The notes under the pieces were generated by a model, which saw nothing but the letters and a program-made list of their open reading frames with translations, was not told where the DNA came from and made no database searches. A stretch of 64,000 nucleotides of DNA from Actinomycetes bacterium (lineage in GTDB: Bacteria > Actinomycetota > Actinomycetes > Propionibacteriales > Propionibacteriaceae), in contig JAEVYS010000108.1 of assembly GCA_023392635.1 (NCBI GenBank), positions 1 through 64,000 of the forward strand, in the 5' to 3' direction. Positions 8,509-17,344 of the stretch are shown here, piece by piece. A program made the translations under genes and the position numbers. Position 1 is the stretch's first letter; each line of letters begins with the position of its first letter.

Positions 8509-9191
8509 GCGAGCGGCTCCACCAGCTGCGGCCCGTCATTGGCCACCTTGTTGACCGCCATCGACACCGGGTAGAACCGCAGGCTGGGCGTCGGCACGGT
8601 CAGCAGCCCCAGCGGATCGTCGGCGAAGGCCGGGTCGAGCCAGGCGTCCCAGTTCTGCCGGGTGACCGCGAGGGGCATGCGGTCGTGCAGGTGACCCACC
8701 TCGTCGGTCGCGGACGTCGTGATCACAGTCGCCGTGGTGAGCCAGGACCCGTCCGGCGCCTTCCAGAACTCGTACAGCCCCGCCATCACGAACAGCTCGT
8801 CGTCCGCCGGCCGGATGAAGTACGGCTGCTTGGCGGGCTTGCCCTCGACCGTCACCGGATACCACTCGTAGTAGCCGTCGGCCGGCAACAGGCAGCGCCG
8901 CGAAGCGAACGCCTTCCGGAACGCGGGCTTCGCCGCCACCGTCTCCACGCGTGCGTTGATCATCCGAGCCGCCCCCGATGCGTCCTTCGACCATGACGGC
9001 ACCAGGCCCCAGCGCACCTCGGCGAGGATCCGTCTCGGCTCGCCCGAGCGCTCCCGGACGAACACGGCGGGGATCGGGTCGGTCGGCGCGATGTTCCAGT
9101 CGGGCCCGGGCAGCGGGCCAGCCACCTCGTCGATCTCGAAGTACTCCTCGAGGTCCTCGCCGGCCAGCGAAAGGGCGTAGCGTCCGCACAT
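8502..9191 (-). CDS. yedK: SOS response-associated peptidase (SRAP/YedK/HMCES family)
   Basis: A 229-residue SRAP protein. After removal of Met1, C2 (MCGRYALS) becomes the catalytic N-terminal cysteine that forms a thiazolidine crosslink with abasic sites in single-stranded DNA. The conserved Asn (ARMINARVET), Glu (DGYYEWYP) and His (HDRMPLAV) are all present, so it should be active. The start at 9191 is fixed by the requirement for Met-Cys-Gly-Arg. It is the gene before sigR on the same strand; the sigR promoter overlaps its stop, so SigR-driven transcription begins after it. Confidence 0.95.
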   Translation of the reverse strand: MCGRYALSLAGEDLEEYFEIDEVAGPLPGPDWNIAPTDPIPAVFVRERSGEPRRILAEVRWGLVPSWSKDASGAARMINARVETVAAKPAFRKAFASRRCLLPADGYYEWYPVTVEGKPAKQPYFIRPADDELFVMAGLYEFWKAPDGSWLTTATVITTSATDEVGHLHDRMPLAVTRQNWDAWLDPAFADDPLGLLTVPTPSLRFYPVSMAVNKVANDGPQLVEPLAE

Positions 9192-9237
9192 ACCTTCGGA
9201 CCTTACGCCGCCGCTGCGACAGCATCGCGGAACGCGC

Positions 9238-9267
9238 TTGGCAGTGGGTGGTGATCGGGGTAGGAAT
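9238..9267 (+). promoter_or_regulatory. Possible leaderless promoter of the DoxX gene
   Basis: TTGGCA (9238-9243), a 17-base spacer, then TAGGAAT (9261-9267), which ends 5 bases before the ATG at 9273. No Shine-Dalgarno is visible, so transcription probably starts at or near the start codon. Pattern match only. Confidence 0.4.
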
Positions 9268-9272
9268 AGGGC

Positions 9273-9866
9273 ATGAGTCTTCTCCGGTTCGTCGCCCGAT
9301 CGATGCTGGCCAGCTACTTCGTGATCAACGGGGTCAAGGCCCTCCGGCACCCCGAGGACTACCTGCCGGACGCCCAACCGATCGCCGACCGAGTGCTCCC
9401 GCTGATCAGCGCGAACGTCCCCGACTCGGCCCGCGGCTACCTGCCCGAGGACGCGGTCGGCCTGGTGAAGTGCAACGGTGCCCTGCAGATCGCCGGCGGC
9501 CTGAGCCTCGCCACAGGCCTGGGGCGCCGCCTGGGCGCCGGCGTGCTGGCGGTCACGATGCTCCCCCACGTACTGGCGGCGAACCCGCTGAAGGCGAAGA
9601 GTGGTGCCGACCGGGCCGCCGTGCAGTCGCAGCTCGGCAAGAACGTCGCCCTCCTCGGCGGGGTCATGCTCGCCGCGCAGGACACCGAGGGGAAGCCGAC
9701 GATCGCGTGGCGCGTCCGCACCCAGAAGCAGCTGCTGGCCAAGGAGGCGGCACGTCGCAAGGCCGAGCTGGAACGCGACGCCCGCGGCACGGCCGAGGAC
9801 GCCGCCCGGCTCGCCCGCAGGTCCGTGCGCAAGGCCCGCAAGGGCGTGGAGGGCCTTCTTTCTTGA
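9273..9866 (+). CDS. DoxX family membrane protein
   Basis: A 197-residue DoxX-family protein with hydrophobic segments at the N-terminus (SMLASYFVINGVKAL), near 68-85, near 88-104 and near 123-137, followed by a charged helical tail rich in Arg, Lys and Glu (about 150-195). Mycobacterial DoxX works with a superoxide dismutase and a sulfurtransferase in thiol and oxidative defence; whether this one does is unknown, but it lies beside sigR/rsrA. It is divergent from the SRAP gene and overlaps aroA by 4 bases. Confidence 0.8.
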   Translation: MSLLRFVARSMLASYFVINGVKALRHPEDYLPDAQPIADRVLPLISANVPDSARGYLPEDAVGLVKCNGALQIAGGLSLATGLGRRLGAGVLAVTMLPHVLAANPLKAKSGADRAAVQSQLGKNVALLGGVMLAAQDTEGKPTIAWRVRTQKQLLAKEAARRKAELERDARGTAEDAARLARRSVRKARKGVEGLLS

Positions 9867-11146
9867 TCGCTTGGACGGCCCCCGTCGCGACCGCCCCGGC
9901 TCGCGGCAGCGTGGTCGTTCCCGGTTCCAAGTCCGCCAGTGCACGCAGCCTGCTCCTGGCCGCCCTCGCCGACGGCCCGTCGGTACTCACCGGCGTGCTC
10001 GACTCGCGCGACACCGCGTTGATGCGGGCGGGGCTGGGGACCCTTGGCGCGGCCGTCGAGGACCTCGGGCAGGGCACCGTCCGCGTGGTCCCCGGGGCCC
10101 GTGTGACCGGGGGCGGCACCGTGGACTGCGGCCTGGCCGGCACCGTGCTGCGGTTCCTGCCGCCGGTCGCCGCGCTGGCCGCCGAGCCGACGCTCTTCAT
10201 CGGTGACGAGGCGGCGGCCACCCGTCCCATCGCCGGACTGCTCGACGCGCTCGCCGCCCTGGGCGCGGACGTCAGCCGACCGCGCTCCCTGCCCTTCCGC
10301 GTGGGTGGCGGCCCGTCCCTGCGCGGCGGGGCGGTCGGCATCGACGCGAGCACCACCAGCCAGTTCGTCTCCGCGCTCCTGCTCTCCGGCGCCCGCTTCC
10401 CCGACGGGGTCGAGGTCAGCCACCACGGCGGCGCCCTGCCCTCGGTGCCCCACATCGACATGACCAGCGCGCTGCTGCGTCGCCGTGGGGTGCAGGTGGA
10501 GCGGCCGGCCGAACACACCTGGCGGGTGGCGCCCGGGCGCATCGCCCCGCTGGACGAGGCCGTCGAGCCCGACCTGACGAACGCGGCCACCCTGCTCGCG
10601 GCCGCCCTCGTCACCGGTGGTGAGCTGACCACGGCCTGGCCCGAGTTCTCGGTGCAGGCCGCTGACGACCTGCTCGCCGTGCTGGCGGCCTTCGGCGCCG
10701 GCGTGACCTACGGGACCGGCCCGGACGGTGGCCGGACGGTGACGGTGAGCGGTCCCAACGGGGTACGGGGAGCCGACGTCGACCTGCGCACGGTCAGCGA
10801 ACTCACTCCTGTGGCTGCTGCGCTGGCCACCCTCGCCGACCGGCCCAGCACGCTACGGGGCGTCGCCCACATCCGTGGCCACGAGACCGACCGCCTCGCC
10901 GCGCTGGCCTCCGAGCTGACCGGACTCGGGGTGGACGCGCTCGAGACCGACGACGGCCTGAGCATCGTCCCCGGCCGGCGTTCCGCCGGGACGTTCCACA
11001 CCCACGCCGACCACCGCCTCGCCCATGCCGCCGCGCTCATCGGGCTGGTGACCCCGGGGATCGTCCTGGACGACGTCGGGTGCACGTCGAAGACCCTCCC
11101 CGACTTCCCCGGGCTGTGGGCCCGCCTGCTCGGGGCGGGCGCGTGA
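9863..11146 (+). CDS. aroA: 3-phosphoshikimate 1-carboxyvinyltransferase (EPSP synthase)
   Basis: A 427-residue EPSP synthase of the shikimate pathway that joins shikimate-3-phosphate and phosphoenolpyruvate. Motifs include the N-terminal PGSKSASARSLLLAALADG, GLAGTVLRF (the loop that binds phosphoenolpyruvate) and the C-terminal DHRLAHAAALIGL. The TTG start at 9863 overlaps the DoxX stop (TTGA) and has GGAGGG about 9 bases upstream; it gives the normal N-terminus just before the PGSKS motif. It begins an aroA-rsgA-hisN run. Confidence 0.94.
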   Translation: MIAWTAPVATAPARGSVVVPGSKSASARSLLLAALADGPSVLTGVLDSRDTALMRAGLGTLGAAVEDLGQGTVRVVPGARVTGGGTVDCGLAGTVLRFLPPVAALAAEPTLFIGDEAAATRPIAGLLDALAALGADVSRPRSLPFRVGGGPSLRGGAVGIDASTTSQFVSALLLSGARFPDGVEVSHHGGALPSVPHIDMTSALLRRRGVQVERPAEHTWRVAPGRIAPLDEAVEPDLTNAATLLAAALVTGGELTTAWPEFSVQAADDLLAVLAAFGAGVTYGTGPDGGRTVTVSGPNGVRGADVDLRTVSELTPVAAALATLADRPSTLRGVAHIRGHETDRLAALASELTGLGVDALETDDGLSIVPGRRSAGTFHTHADHRLAHAAALIGLVTPGIVLDDVGCTSKTLPDFPGLWARLLGAGA

Positions 11147-12138
11147 TCCGCCAGCAGCGCGGCGCCATCACCGACGACCCGAACGAGGGCTTCGGACGGC
11201 CCAGCCGTCGCTCGCGCCCGCGCACGAAGGACCGTCCCGCCTACACGCAGGCCGTGGACGCGACGGTCGTCACGGTCGACCGGGGGCGCTTCCGGTGCCT
11301 CCTCGCCGACGGCGAGACCCTGGTCACCACGACGAAGGCACGCACCCTCGGCCGCACCGGCGTCATCGTGGGCGACCGCGTCCGGCTCGTCGGCGACACC
11401 TCGGGAGCAGAGGGCAGCCTGGCGAGAATCGTCGAGGTGGTCGAGCGGGAGACCGTGCTGCGGCGCACCGCGGACGACGACGACCCGTACGAGCGACCGA
11501 TCGTCGCCAACGCCGACCAGCTCGTGATCGTTGCCGCGTTGGCCGACCCCCCTCCCCGTGTGGGCATGATCGACCGGATCCTCGTCGCCGCCTACGACGC
11601 CGGGCTGGAGCCCCTGCTGGTGCTCACCAAGGCCGATCTCGCCGAACCGGACGGACTGATGGCCACCTACCGGCCCCTCGGCCTGCGGGTGGTCGCGGTT
11701 GAGCCGGGCTCGGACCTCGGCCCGCTGCGCGAGGCCCTGGCCGGCCACCGCAGCGTTCTCGTCGGGCACTCCGGGGTCGGCAAGTCCACCCTGGTGAACG
11801 CGCTCATCCCCGGTGTCGACCGTCAGGTCGGTGAGGTCAACGAGGTCACCGGACGGGGTCGGCACACCTCCACCAGCGCGATCGCCCTTCAACTGCCCGA
11901 CGCCGGCGGCTGGGTCATCGACACCCCCGGCGTCCGTTCCTTCGGCCTGAGCCACGTCACGCCCGACTCGATCGTGGCCGCCTTCCCCGACCTGTCCGAG
12001 ATCGTGGCGGACTGCCCGCGCGGCTGCCGCCACGACTCCAGCGCTCCGGAATGCGCCCTCGACGTCGCCGTTGCGGGCGGACGGCTCGCCCCTGAGCGCC
12101 TCGAGTCCTTCCGCAGGATGGAGAAGGCGTTCGGCTAG
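11143..12138 (+). CDS. rsgA: Ribosome small subunit-dependent GTPase RsgA
   Basis: A 331-residue circularly permuted GTPase that helps mature the 30S subunit. An N-terminal OB-fold is followed by the G4 motif TKAD, then the P-loop GHSGVGKST at residues 208-216 and G3 DTPG, the permuted order typical of RsgA. A C-terminal zinc knuckle C-x4-C-x-H-x6-C (DCPRGCRHDSSAPEC) binds RNA. The GTG start overlaps the aroA stop (GTGA). Confidence 0.94.
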   Translation: MIRQQRGAITDDPNEGFGRPSRRSRPRTKDRPAYTQAVDATVVTVDRGRFRCLLADGETLVTTTKARTLGRTGVIVGDRVRLVGDTSGAEGSLARIVEVVERETVLRRTADDDDPYERPIVANADQLVIVAALADPPPRVGMIDRILVAAYDAGLEPLLVLTKADLAEPDGLMATYRPLGLRVVAVEPGSDLGPLREALAGHRSVLVGHSGVGKSTLVNALIPGVDRQVGEVNEVTGRGRHTSTSAIALQLPDAGGWVIDTPGVRSFGLSHVTPDSIVAAFPDLSEIVADCPRGCRHDSSAPECALDVAVAGGRLAPERLESFRRMEKAFG

Positions 12139-12148
12139 ATTGGCAGCC

Positions 12149-12943
12149 ATGCCCGACCAAGCCCTCCTGGACGACCTCAGGCTGGCGCACGTCCTCGCCG
12201 ACCAGGCGGACGCGATCACCATGGCCCGCTTCCGGGCATCGGACCTGAGGGTCGATTCCAAACCAGACCTCACCCCCGTCACCGACGCCGACACCGCCGT
12301 CGAGGACGCCATCCGCAACATGCTGTCGCGCACGCGTCCGCGCGACGCCGTGCACGGTGAGGAGCGGGCGGACTCGGGTTGGGGGCCACGACGCTGGGTG
12401 ATCGACCCCATCGACGGCACCGCCAACTTCGTGCGCGGCGTGCCGGTGTGGGCGACCCTGATCGGGCTGATGGTCGGTGAGGACGTCGTCGCCGGGGTCG
12501 TCTCCGCGCCCGCACTGTCGCGCCGCTGGTGGGCGTCGAAGGGCGGCGGCGCGTTCACCGGCCGCAGCCTCCTGCAGGGTCTGCCGTGCCGCACGTCCCG
12601 GGTGTCCGCCATCGAGGACGCGTCGTTCTCGTACAGCTCCATCGGCGGCTGGGTGGAGTCCGGTCGCGGACAGCAGTTCGTCGACCTGCTCCGCGACTGC
12701 TGGCGCACCCGTGCCTACGGCGACTTCTGGAGCTACATGCTGCTCGCTGAGGGCGCCGTCGACCTGGCCGCTGAGCCCGAGCTCGCCCTCCACGACATGG
12801 CCGCCCTCACCGTGATCGTGACCGAGGCCGGCGGCAGGTTCAGCAACCTCGATGGTCGCGACGGCCCGCACGGCCCGGGCGCCATCGCGACCAACGGCGT
12901 CCTGCACGACGAGGTCGTGGCGCGCCTGGCCCGCGGCGAGTAG
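12149..12943 (+). CDS. hisN: Histidinol-phosphatase, inositol-monophosphatase-like (HisN)
   Basis: A 264-residue Mg2+-dependent phosphatase of the inositol monophosphatase fold. Metal-binding motifs are HGEE (about 69-72) and DPIDGTANF (about 88-96), with a C-terminal ALHDMAAL segment. The order aroA-rsgA-hisN and the sequence type fit the histidinol-phosphatase HisN of actinobacteria; an inositol phosphatase role cannot be excluded. A TAGATT hexamer overlapping the rsgA stop ends 7 bases before the ATG, so a second, leaderless transcript is possible. Confidence 0.88.
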   Translation: MPDQALLDDLRLAHVLADQADAITMARFRASDLRVDSKPDLTPVTDADTAVEDAIRNMLSRTRPRDAVHGEERADSGWGPRRWVIDPIDGTANFVRGVPVWATLIGLMVGEDVVAGVVSAPALSRRWWASKGGGAFTGRSLLQGLPCRTSRVSAIEDASFSYSSIGGWVESGRGQQFVDLLRDCWRTRAYGDFWSYMLLAEGAVDLAAEPELALHDMAALTVIVTEAGGRFSNLDGRDGPHGPGAIATNGVLHDEVVARLARGE

Positions 12944-13080
12944 CCGTCCCCGGCGGCGGCGAGCCCGGACCCGTCCACCTGATACACCCCCGCTTCGCCT
13001 ACTACTACGCATCGCGCGCCCACGGCGGGTGGTGCGACCCTCGGAGGAGAAGGCTGACCAGCCACACCGAGGGGGTAACC

Positions 13081-16000
13081 ATGGCTGAACCGCGGGTCTG
13101 GGCCGACGGCCTCGCCGGCACCGGCATCGGGGCGGACATCTGGAACGAGCGCACCGTTCTGTTCACCGACTGGTCGGGCGGACGCCTGGTCGCGGTCACG
13201 GTCGAACTGGGCGAACTGACGCCGTGGGGGGACGGCTACAGCGAGCCCGAGTCCGTCAGCGTGGTCGGCGACGACGCGCTGATCACCGAGCGGACGGGCG
13301 CCCTGCTGCGGCAGGACCTGAACACCCCGGGCCGCGCCAGCGCCCAGGTGGTGGCCACCGGCCTGGGCGCACCGCACCAGGTGGTGCGCACCGGGGACGG
13401 CGCCGCGGCGCTGGTGGCAGACCATGCCGGTGGCAGGGTGGTCCGGGTGGACCTTGCCACGGGGGCGACCAGCGACGAACTGACCGGGCTCGGCCAGCCC
13501 GTCGGGCTCGCGGTCGGGGCCGACGGTGCCCTGTTCGTCACCGAGCAGGCCACCGGGTCGTTGACCCGGCACGACCCGGACGGCACCACGACCGTGGTCG
13601 TCGGCGGGCTGGTGTCGCCGTTCCTGCTGTCCTGGGCCGACGCGGAGCGCACGCAGCTCCTGGTGACGGAGAGAGCACCGGTCCACCGCGTCGGCATCGT
13701 CGACGTGACCGAGGCCGCTCCATCGGTGGGCCGCCTGGTCGGGCGCGGGATCGTCCAGCCGTCGCAGGCCATCGTCCTCGGCGACCTCCTCGTCGTCACC
13801 GGCGCCGGGCGCCTGCTCGCCCTGGACGCCTCCGGCGGGCTCCGTCCCGGCGTCCATGTCACTGCGCTCCCGGGACCCATCTGGCCCGGGTCGTGGGCCG
13901 ACGTCGAGATCGACACCGGCGTCACGGGCTGGACGCGGGCCGAACTCGTGCTCGAGACCGACCCGGTCGGCCCGCTCACCGTGGACGAACACCCGAACGC
14001 CGACCTGGACGCCCGTCGTCCCTCCCTCCGCCTGCTGGCCCGCAGCACGCTCGGACCCGTCGACCTGGTGGTGAAGGACGCGGCCACGATGACCGAGGTC
14101 GGACGCGGGCACCTCGAGGTCGGCTTCGACGCCGGCTCGCCCCTGGACGGTCCCCCGTTGTGGGTGGAGACGCCGGCGCGGCCCCCGGTGCTGTACACCC
14201 TCGAGGCGGTCAAGGGGGTCGACGACGCCGGCGCGAAGAGCCCCAAGGACGGCGCGGGCAAGGCCACCTCGAAGTGGCGCGTCCTCGCGGCCCTGGTCGA
14301 CACCAAGGACGCCCGCTGGTCGGCGACGGTGACTCCGACGGCACCAGCCCCCACGATCGCCACCGCGCAGAGCACCTGGCGGGACGTGCTGGTCGGTGCC
14401 AACAGCGTCAACACCTTCTACCAGGAGATGTCGGGCAACCGCCTCTCCATCGAGCTGGTCACCGGCTCGGTCCAGGGACCGGTGCAACTGGACGGCACGT
14501 GGGCCGACTGGTTCACGATGCCCACCGGCACCAACCAGTGGTTCGTCAAGGACGACGTGGTGCAGCGGGTCGCCTCGGCGCTGCAGTCGGTCACGGACTG
14601 GACGCAGGTCGACGCGGTGTTCCTCATCGTCCGCTCCCCCGACGGCACCAGGTACATCTGGCCACGCGCCCAGCAACGCGCCTACAAGGTCAACGCCAAG
14701 AACGGCGCCGGCAAGGATGTGCAGGTGAGCGTCGCGAAGGTCGGGATGCCGCACGACCAGACCACCGCGGCCAACCTCGGGTTCACCAACGTCGAGGTGT
14801 CGTCCCACGAGCTCGGCCACACGTTCGGGCTGGACGACCTGTACATGGACGCGAGCTACACCGCCGACATGCAGGCGCGCGCCCTCGGCACCAGGGAACT
14901 GATGGGCAACGAGAGCGCGCTGCCCCACCTCACGGCACGGCACAAGTTGCTGCTCGGGTTCCTGGACACCGGCCACGTGCGATCGTTCACCTACGGAGCG
15001 GCCGAGGATGCCACGTTCGACCTCACGGCGATCTCCGACGGACTACCGCCGGCCGGGAGCTTCGCCGCGGTCGAGCTCAAGGTCGCGCCGCGGCTGTCCT
15101 GGTTCTTCGAGTACCGGGTGCCACGACCGGGGCGCATCGGCGACACCGGGGCTGCGTTCACCGGCGGCAAGGTGATGGGCTACGACGCCACCCGGTACGA
15201 ACTCCCACCGATCTCCGCCGACAAGCGCAGGCCGATCATCCTGCTCCTGGACGACGGCGACGGCGAGGGCGCGGTCCTGGCCGCAGGCAACGACTACGAG
15301 CACCTCGACGTGAACGGGCAGGCGCTGTCACAGTTCCGGCTGGAAGTCCTGTCGATGAACGGCACCACCGCGCGCGTCCGGGTGAAGGTGGGCGCGGTCT
15401 CCGCACCCGACCCGTCCATCGTCACCAACAACGGCGAGGAGGGCGACTACAAGAGCCCGGACATCGAGATCCGCAACGAACTGAGCGACGCCGACAAGGC
15501 CTGGCTCAACCGGCCCGTGATCGTGAGCGACCCCAGCATCAAGCCCAACCGGGTCGTGGCCAAGGTCCACAACCTCGGCGGCCTCGACGCGCCGAACGTC
15601 ACGGTGCGGTTCAAGGTCCTGCCGTTCAACACCGACGACAAGGACTCCGAGCGCTGGAACGATCTGGGAAACCCGGTCACGCACGAGGTCAAGGCCGGCC
15701 AGACCGTCGAGTTCGAGACCCAGTGGTCGCCCGACCACGACGGGCATTTCTGCGTGCAGGCCCGGATCGACCGGTACACCCGCGTCCCGGGCGCAGCGGC
15801 GGACGAGCCGGACGTCGACAACAACCTCGCGCAGTCGAACTACTTCAAGATCGAGTCCAAGCCGTCCTCGCCCGCCACCCGCGAAGTGTCGTTCATCGAA
15901 GTACACAACCCGTATCCCTATGCGGCGAGCGCGCTGGTCGACGTGGCCCAGGACACCGACGCCTACCGGACCTTCGTCGACCACCAGTGGGTCCACCTCG

Positions 16001-16446
16001 AACCGGGCCAGACCCGGCTGGTACGCATGGAGGTCGAGTCGCTCGCAACCAGCATCTGGGATGCGATCGAGCGCCACTACCCCGAGGGACGCTCCTGGCT
16101 GCGGACCTGGTTCCCGGCGACCGGCTGCGTGCCACGTACGGGTTCGGGCGTCACGCTCGCGGCCGTGACCGCCGTGGCCACGTCCCTGCGCGTGGTCGAG
16201 CGGGCACCGGGGGTGCTCCTGGTGCAGGTCACCTCGCCGGCGGGTGGACCGCCGCCGAGCACCGGGACGGTCCTGCTCCAGCTCGACTCCGACGACGGGC
16301 GCCACGAGGTGGTCGCCGCCCCGGTCGAGGCGAACGGCTACGCGCAGGTGCGATTCGATCCGGCGACCGGCCGGGGCGTCCTGCACTACTCGGGGACCCC
16401 CGGCTACGCGTCGGCGGCCGGAGTCGAGGTCGAGCTGGAGCGCTGA
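13081..16446 (+). CDS. Large M6-like metalloprotease with N-terminal beta-propeller and CARDB-like region
   Basis: A 1121-residue protein. Residues 1-290 carry repeated blades (for example VGLAVGADGALFVTEQ and LVADHAGGRVVRVDL) typical of NHL/SMP-30-like propellers. Residues about 430-640 resemble M6 (immune inhibitor A-like) peptidases: VNTFYQEMSGNRLS and the zinc site HELGHTFGLDDLY with H576, E577, H580 and a downstream Asp, plus a possible Met-turn (ELMGNE). Residues about 790-920 look like a CARDB adhesion domain; the last 180 are beta-rich and unassigned. There is no signal peptide, lipobox or membrane segment, which is odd for this class. A GAGGGGG ribosome site precedes the ATG. It stands alone, converging on the ABC transporter operon. 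Substrate and location are unknown. Confidence 0.75.
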   Translation: MAEPRVWADGLAGTGIGADIWNERTVLFTDWSGGRLVAVTVELGELTPWGDGYSEPESVSVVGDDALITERTGALLRQDLNTPGRASAQVVATGLGAPHQVVRTGDGAAALVADHAGGRVVRVDLATGATSDELTGLGQPVGLAVGADGALFVTEQATGSLTRHDPDGTTTVVVGGLVSPFLLSWADAERTQLLVTERAPVHRVGIVDVTEAAPSVGRLVGRGIVQPSQAIVLGDLLVVTGAGRLLALDASGGLRPGVHVTALPGPIWPGSWADVEIDTGVTGWTRAELVLETDPVGPLTVDEHPNADLDARRPSLRLLARSTLGPVDLVVKDAATMTEVGRGHLEVGFDAGSPLDGPPLWVETPARPPVLYTLEAVKGVDDAGAKSPKDGAGKATSKWRVLAALVDTKDARWSATVTPTAPAPTIATAQSTWRDVLVGANSVNTFYQEMSGNRLSIELVTGSVQGPVQLDGTWADWFTMPTGTNQWFVKDDVVQRVASALQSVTDWTQVDAVFLIVRSPDGTRYIWPRAQQRAYKVNAKNGAGKDVQVSVAKVGMPHDQTTAANLGFTNVEVSSHELGHTFGLDDLYMDASYTADMQARALGTRELMGNESALPHLTARHKLLLGFLDTGHVRSFTYGAAEDATFDLTAISDGLPPAGSFAAVELKVAPRLSWFFEYRVPRPGRIGDTGAAFTGGKVMGYDATRYELPPISADKRRPIILLLDDGDGEGAVLAAGNDYEHLDVNGQALSQFRLEVLSMNGTTARVRVKVGAVSAPDPSIVTNNGEEGDYKSPDIEIRNELSDADKAWLNRPVIVSDPSIKPNRVVAKVHNLGGLDAPNVTVRFKVLPFNTDDKDSERWNDLGNPVTHEVKAGQTVEFETQWSPDHDGHFCVQARIDRYTRVPGAAADEPDVDNNLAQSNYFKIESKPSSPATREVSFIEVHNPYPYAASALVDVAQDTDAYRTFVDHQWVHLEPGQTRLVRMEVESLATSIWDAIERHYPEGRSWLRTWFPATGCVPRTGSGVTLAAVTAVATSLRVVERAPGVLLVQVTSPAGGPPPSTGTVLLQLDSDDGRHEVVAAPVEANGYAQVRFDPATGRGVLHYSGTPGYASAAGVEVELER

Positions 16447-16504
16447 CGGCGCCGGCCGACGGAGTCTGTTCGCGCGAAGGACCCGGCATCACCGCGATGA
16501 CGGA

Positions 16505-16528
16505 GGGACGAGCCGACCCGCTCGTCCC
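16505..16528. terminator. Hairpin between convergent genes
   Basis: A perfect nine-base stem (GGGACGAGC at 16505-16513, GCTCGTCCC at 16520-16528) with a six-base loop lies between the stop of the M6-like gene and the stop of the ABC transporter operon. It has no T-tract; probably a bidirectional terminator. Confidence 0.6.
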
Positions 16529-16549
16529 GGGACCGGCCGGGGATCCTCC

Positions 16550-17344
16550 TCAGTGCCCGGCGATCCGAATCCGCGGAACGGCCGCGAGGAGGTCCCTGGT
16601 GTACTCGGTGGCGGGGGCGTCGTAGACCTCGCCGGTCGGGCCCTGCTCGACGATCCGGCCCTGGCGCATCACCGCGAGACGATCGCACAGGTGGCGCACC
16701 ACGAGCAGGTCGTGGCTCACCACCACCAGGGTCAGCCCCTGCGCCGTGACCAGGTCGGTGAGCAGGTTCAGCACCTGGGCCCGCACCGAGACGTCGAGGG
16801 CGGACACCGGCTCGTCGGCGATCAGCACCTCCGGCTTCGGCGCGAGCGCCCGCGCGATCGCGATGCGCTGGCGCTGGCCGCCGGAGAACTCGTGGGGGAA
16901 GCGCTTCCCGGAATCCGGTGGGAGGTCGACCGCGGACAGCACTTCGGCGAGCCGCCGGGCGTGGTCGACGCCCTCGGGCAGCTGCCGGCGAACGAGCCGT
17001 GAGCGCAAGGGCTCGGTGATGATGTCCCCCACGTTCATCCGCGGGTTCAGCGACGAGCGCGGGTCCTGGAACACCATCTGGACCGACGCCCGGAGGAAGC
17101 CGAGTCGGCGCTCCGGGAGGCCGGTGATGTCGGTGCCGTCGAACCAGACCGTGCCTGACGTGGGACGGTCCAGGCCCGCGAGCAGCCGCACCAGGGTCGA
17201 CTTCCCGGAGCCCGACTCCCCGACGATGCCCAGCCGCTGTCCCGCCTCCACGGTGAGGTCCACGCCGTCGAGGGCGAGCACCTCCGTCCCCCCGTTGCGG
17301 TAGCGGCGGGTGAGGTTCTCGGCGCGGTACAGCGGCTGGCTCAC
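16550..17344 (-). CDS. Dipeptide/oligopeptide ABC transporter ATP-binding protein (DppF/OppF type)
   Basis: A 264-residue ABC ATPase and last gene of the importer operon. Walker A GESGSGKST, signature FSGGQRQRIAIARAL, Walker B VLIADEPVSALD and the switch His in VVSHD are intact. The GTG start overlaps the stop of the preceding ATPase gene (GTGA). It lacks most of the C-terminal oligopeptide extension, having only a short tail. Confidence 0.93.
   Translation of the reverse strand: MSQPLYRAENLTRRYRNGGTEVLALDGVDLTVEAGQRLGIVGESGSGKSTLVRLLAGLDRPTSGTVWFDGTDITGLPERRLGFLRASVQMVFQDPRSSLNPRMNVGDIITEPLRSRLVRRQLPEGVDHARRLAEVLSAVDLPPDSGKRFPHEFSGGQRQRIAIARALAPKPEVLIADEPVSALDVSVRAQVLNLLTDLVTAQGLTLVVVSHDLLVVRHLCDRLAVMRQGRIVEQGPTGEVYDAPATEYTRDLLAAVPRIRIAGH

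Noticed and set aside
13010..13080. Possible riboswitch or structured leader before the M6-like gene.
   Set aside because: No strong stem or known riboswitch core could be seen; only a ribosome site is supported.
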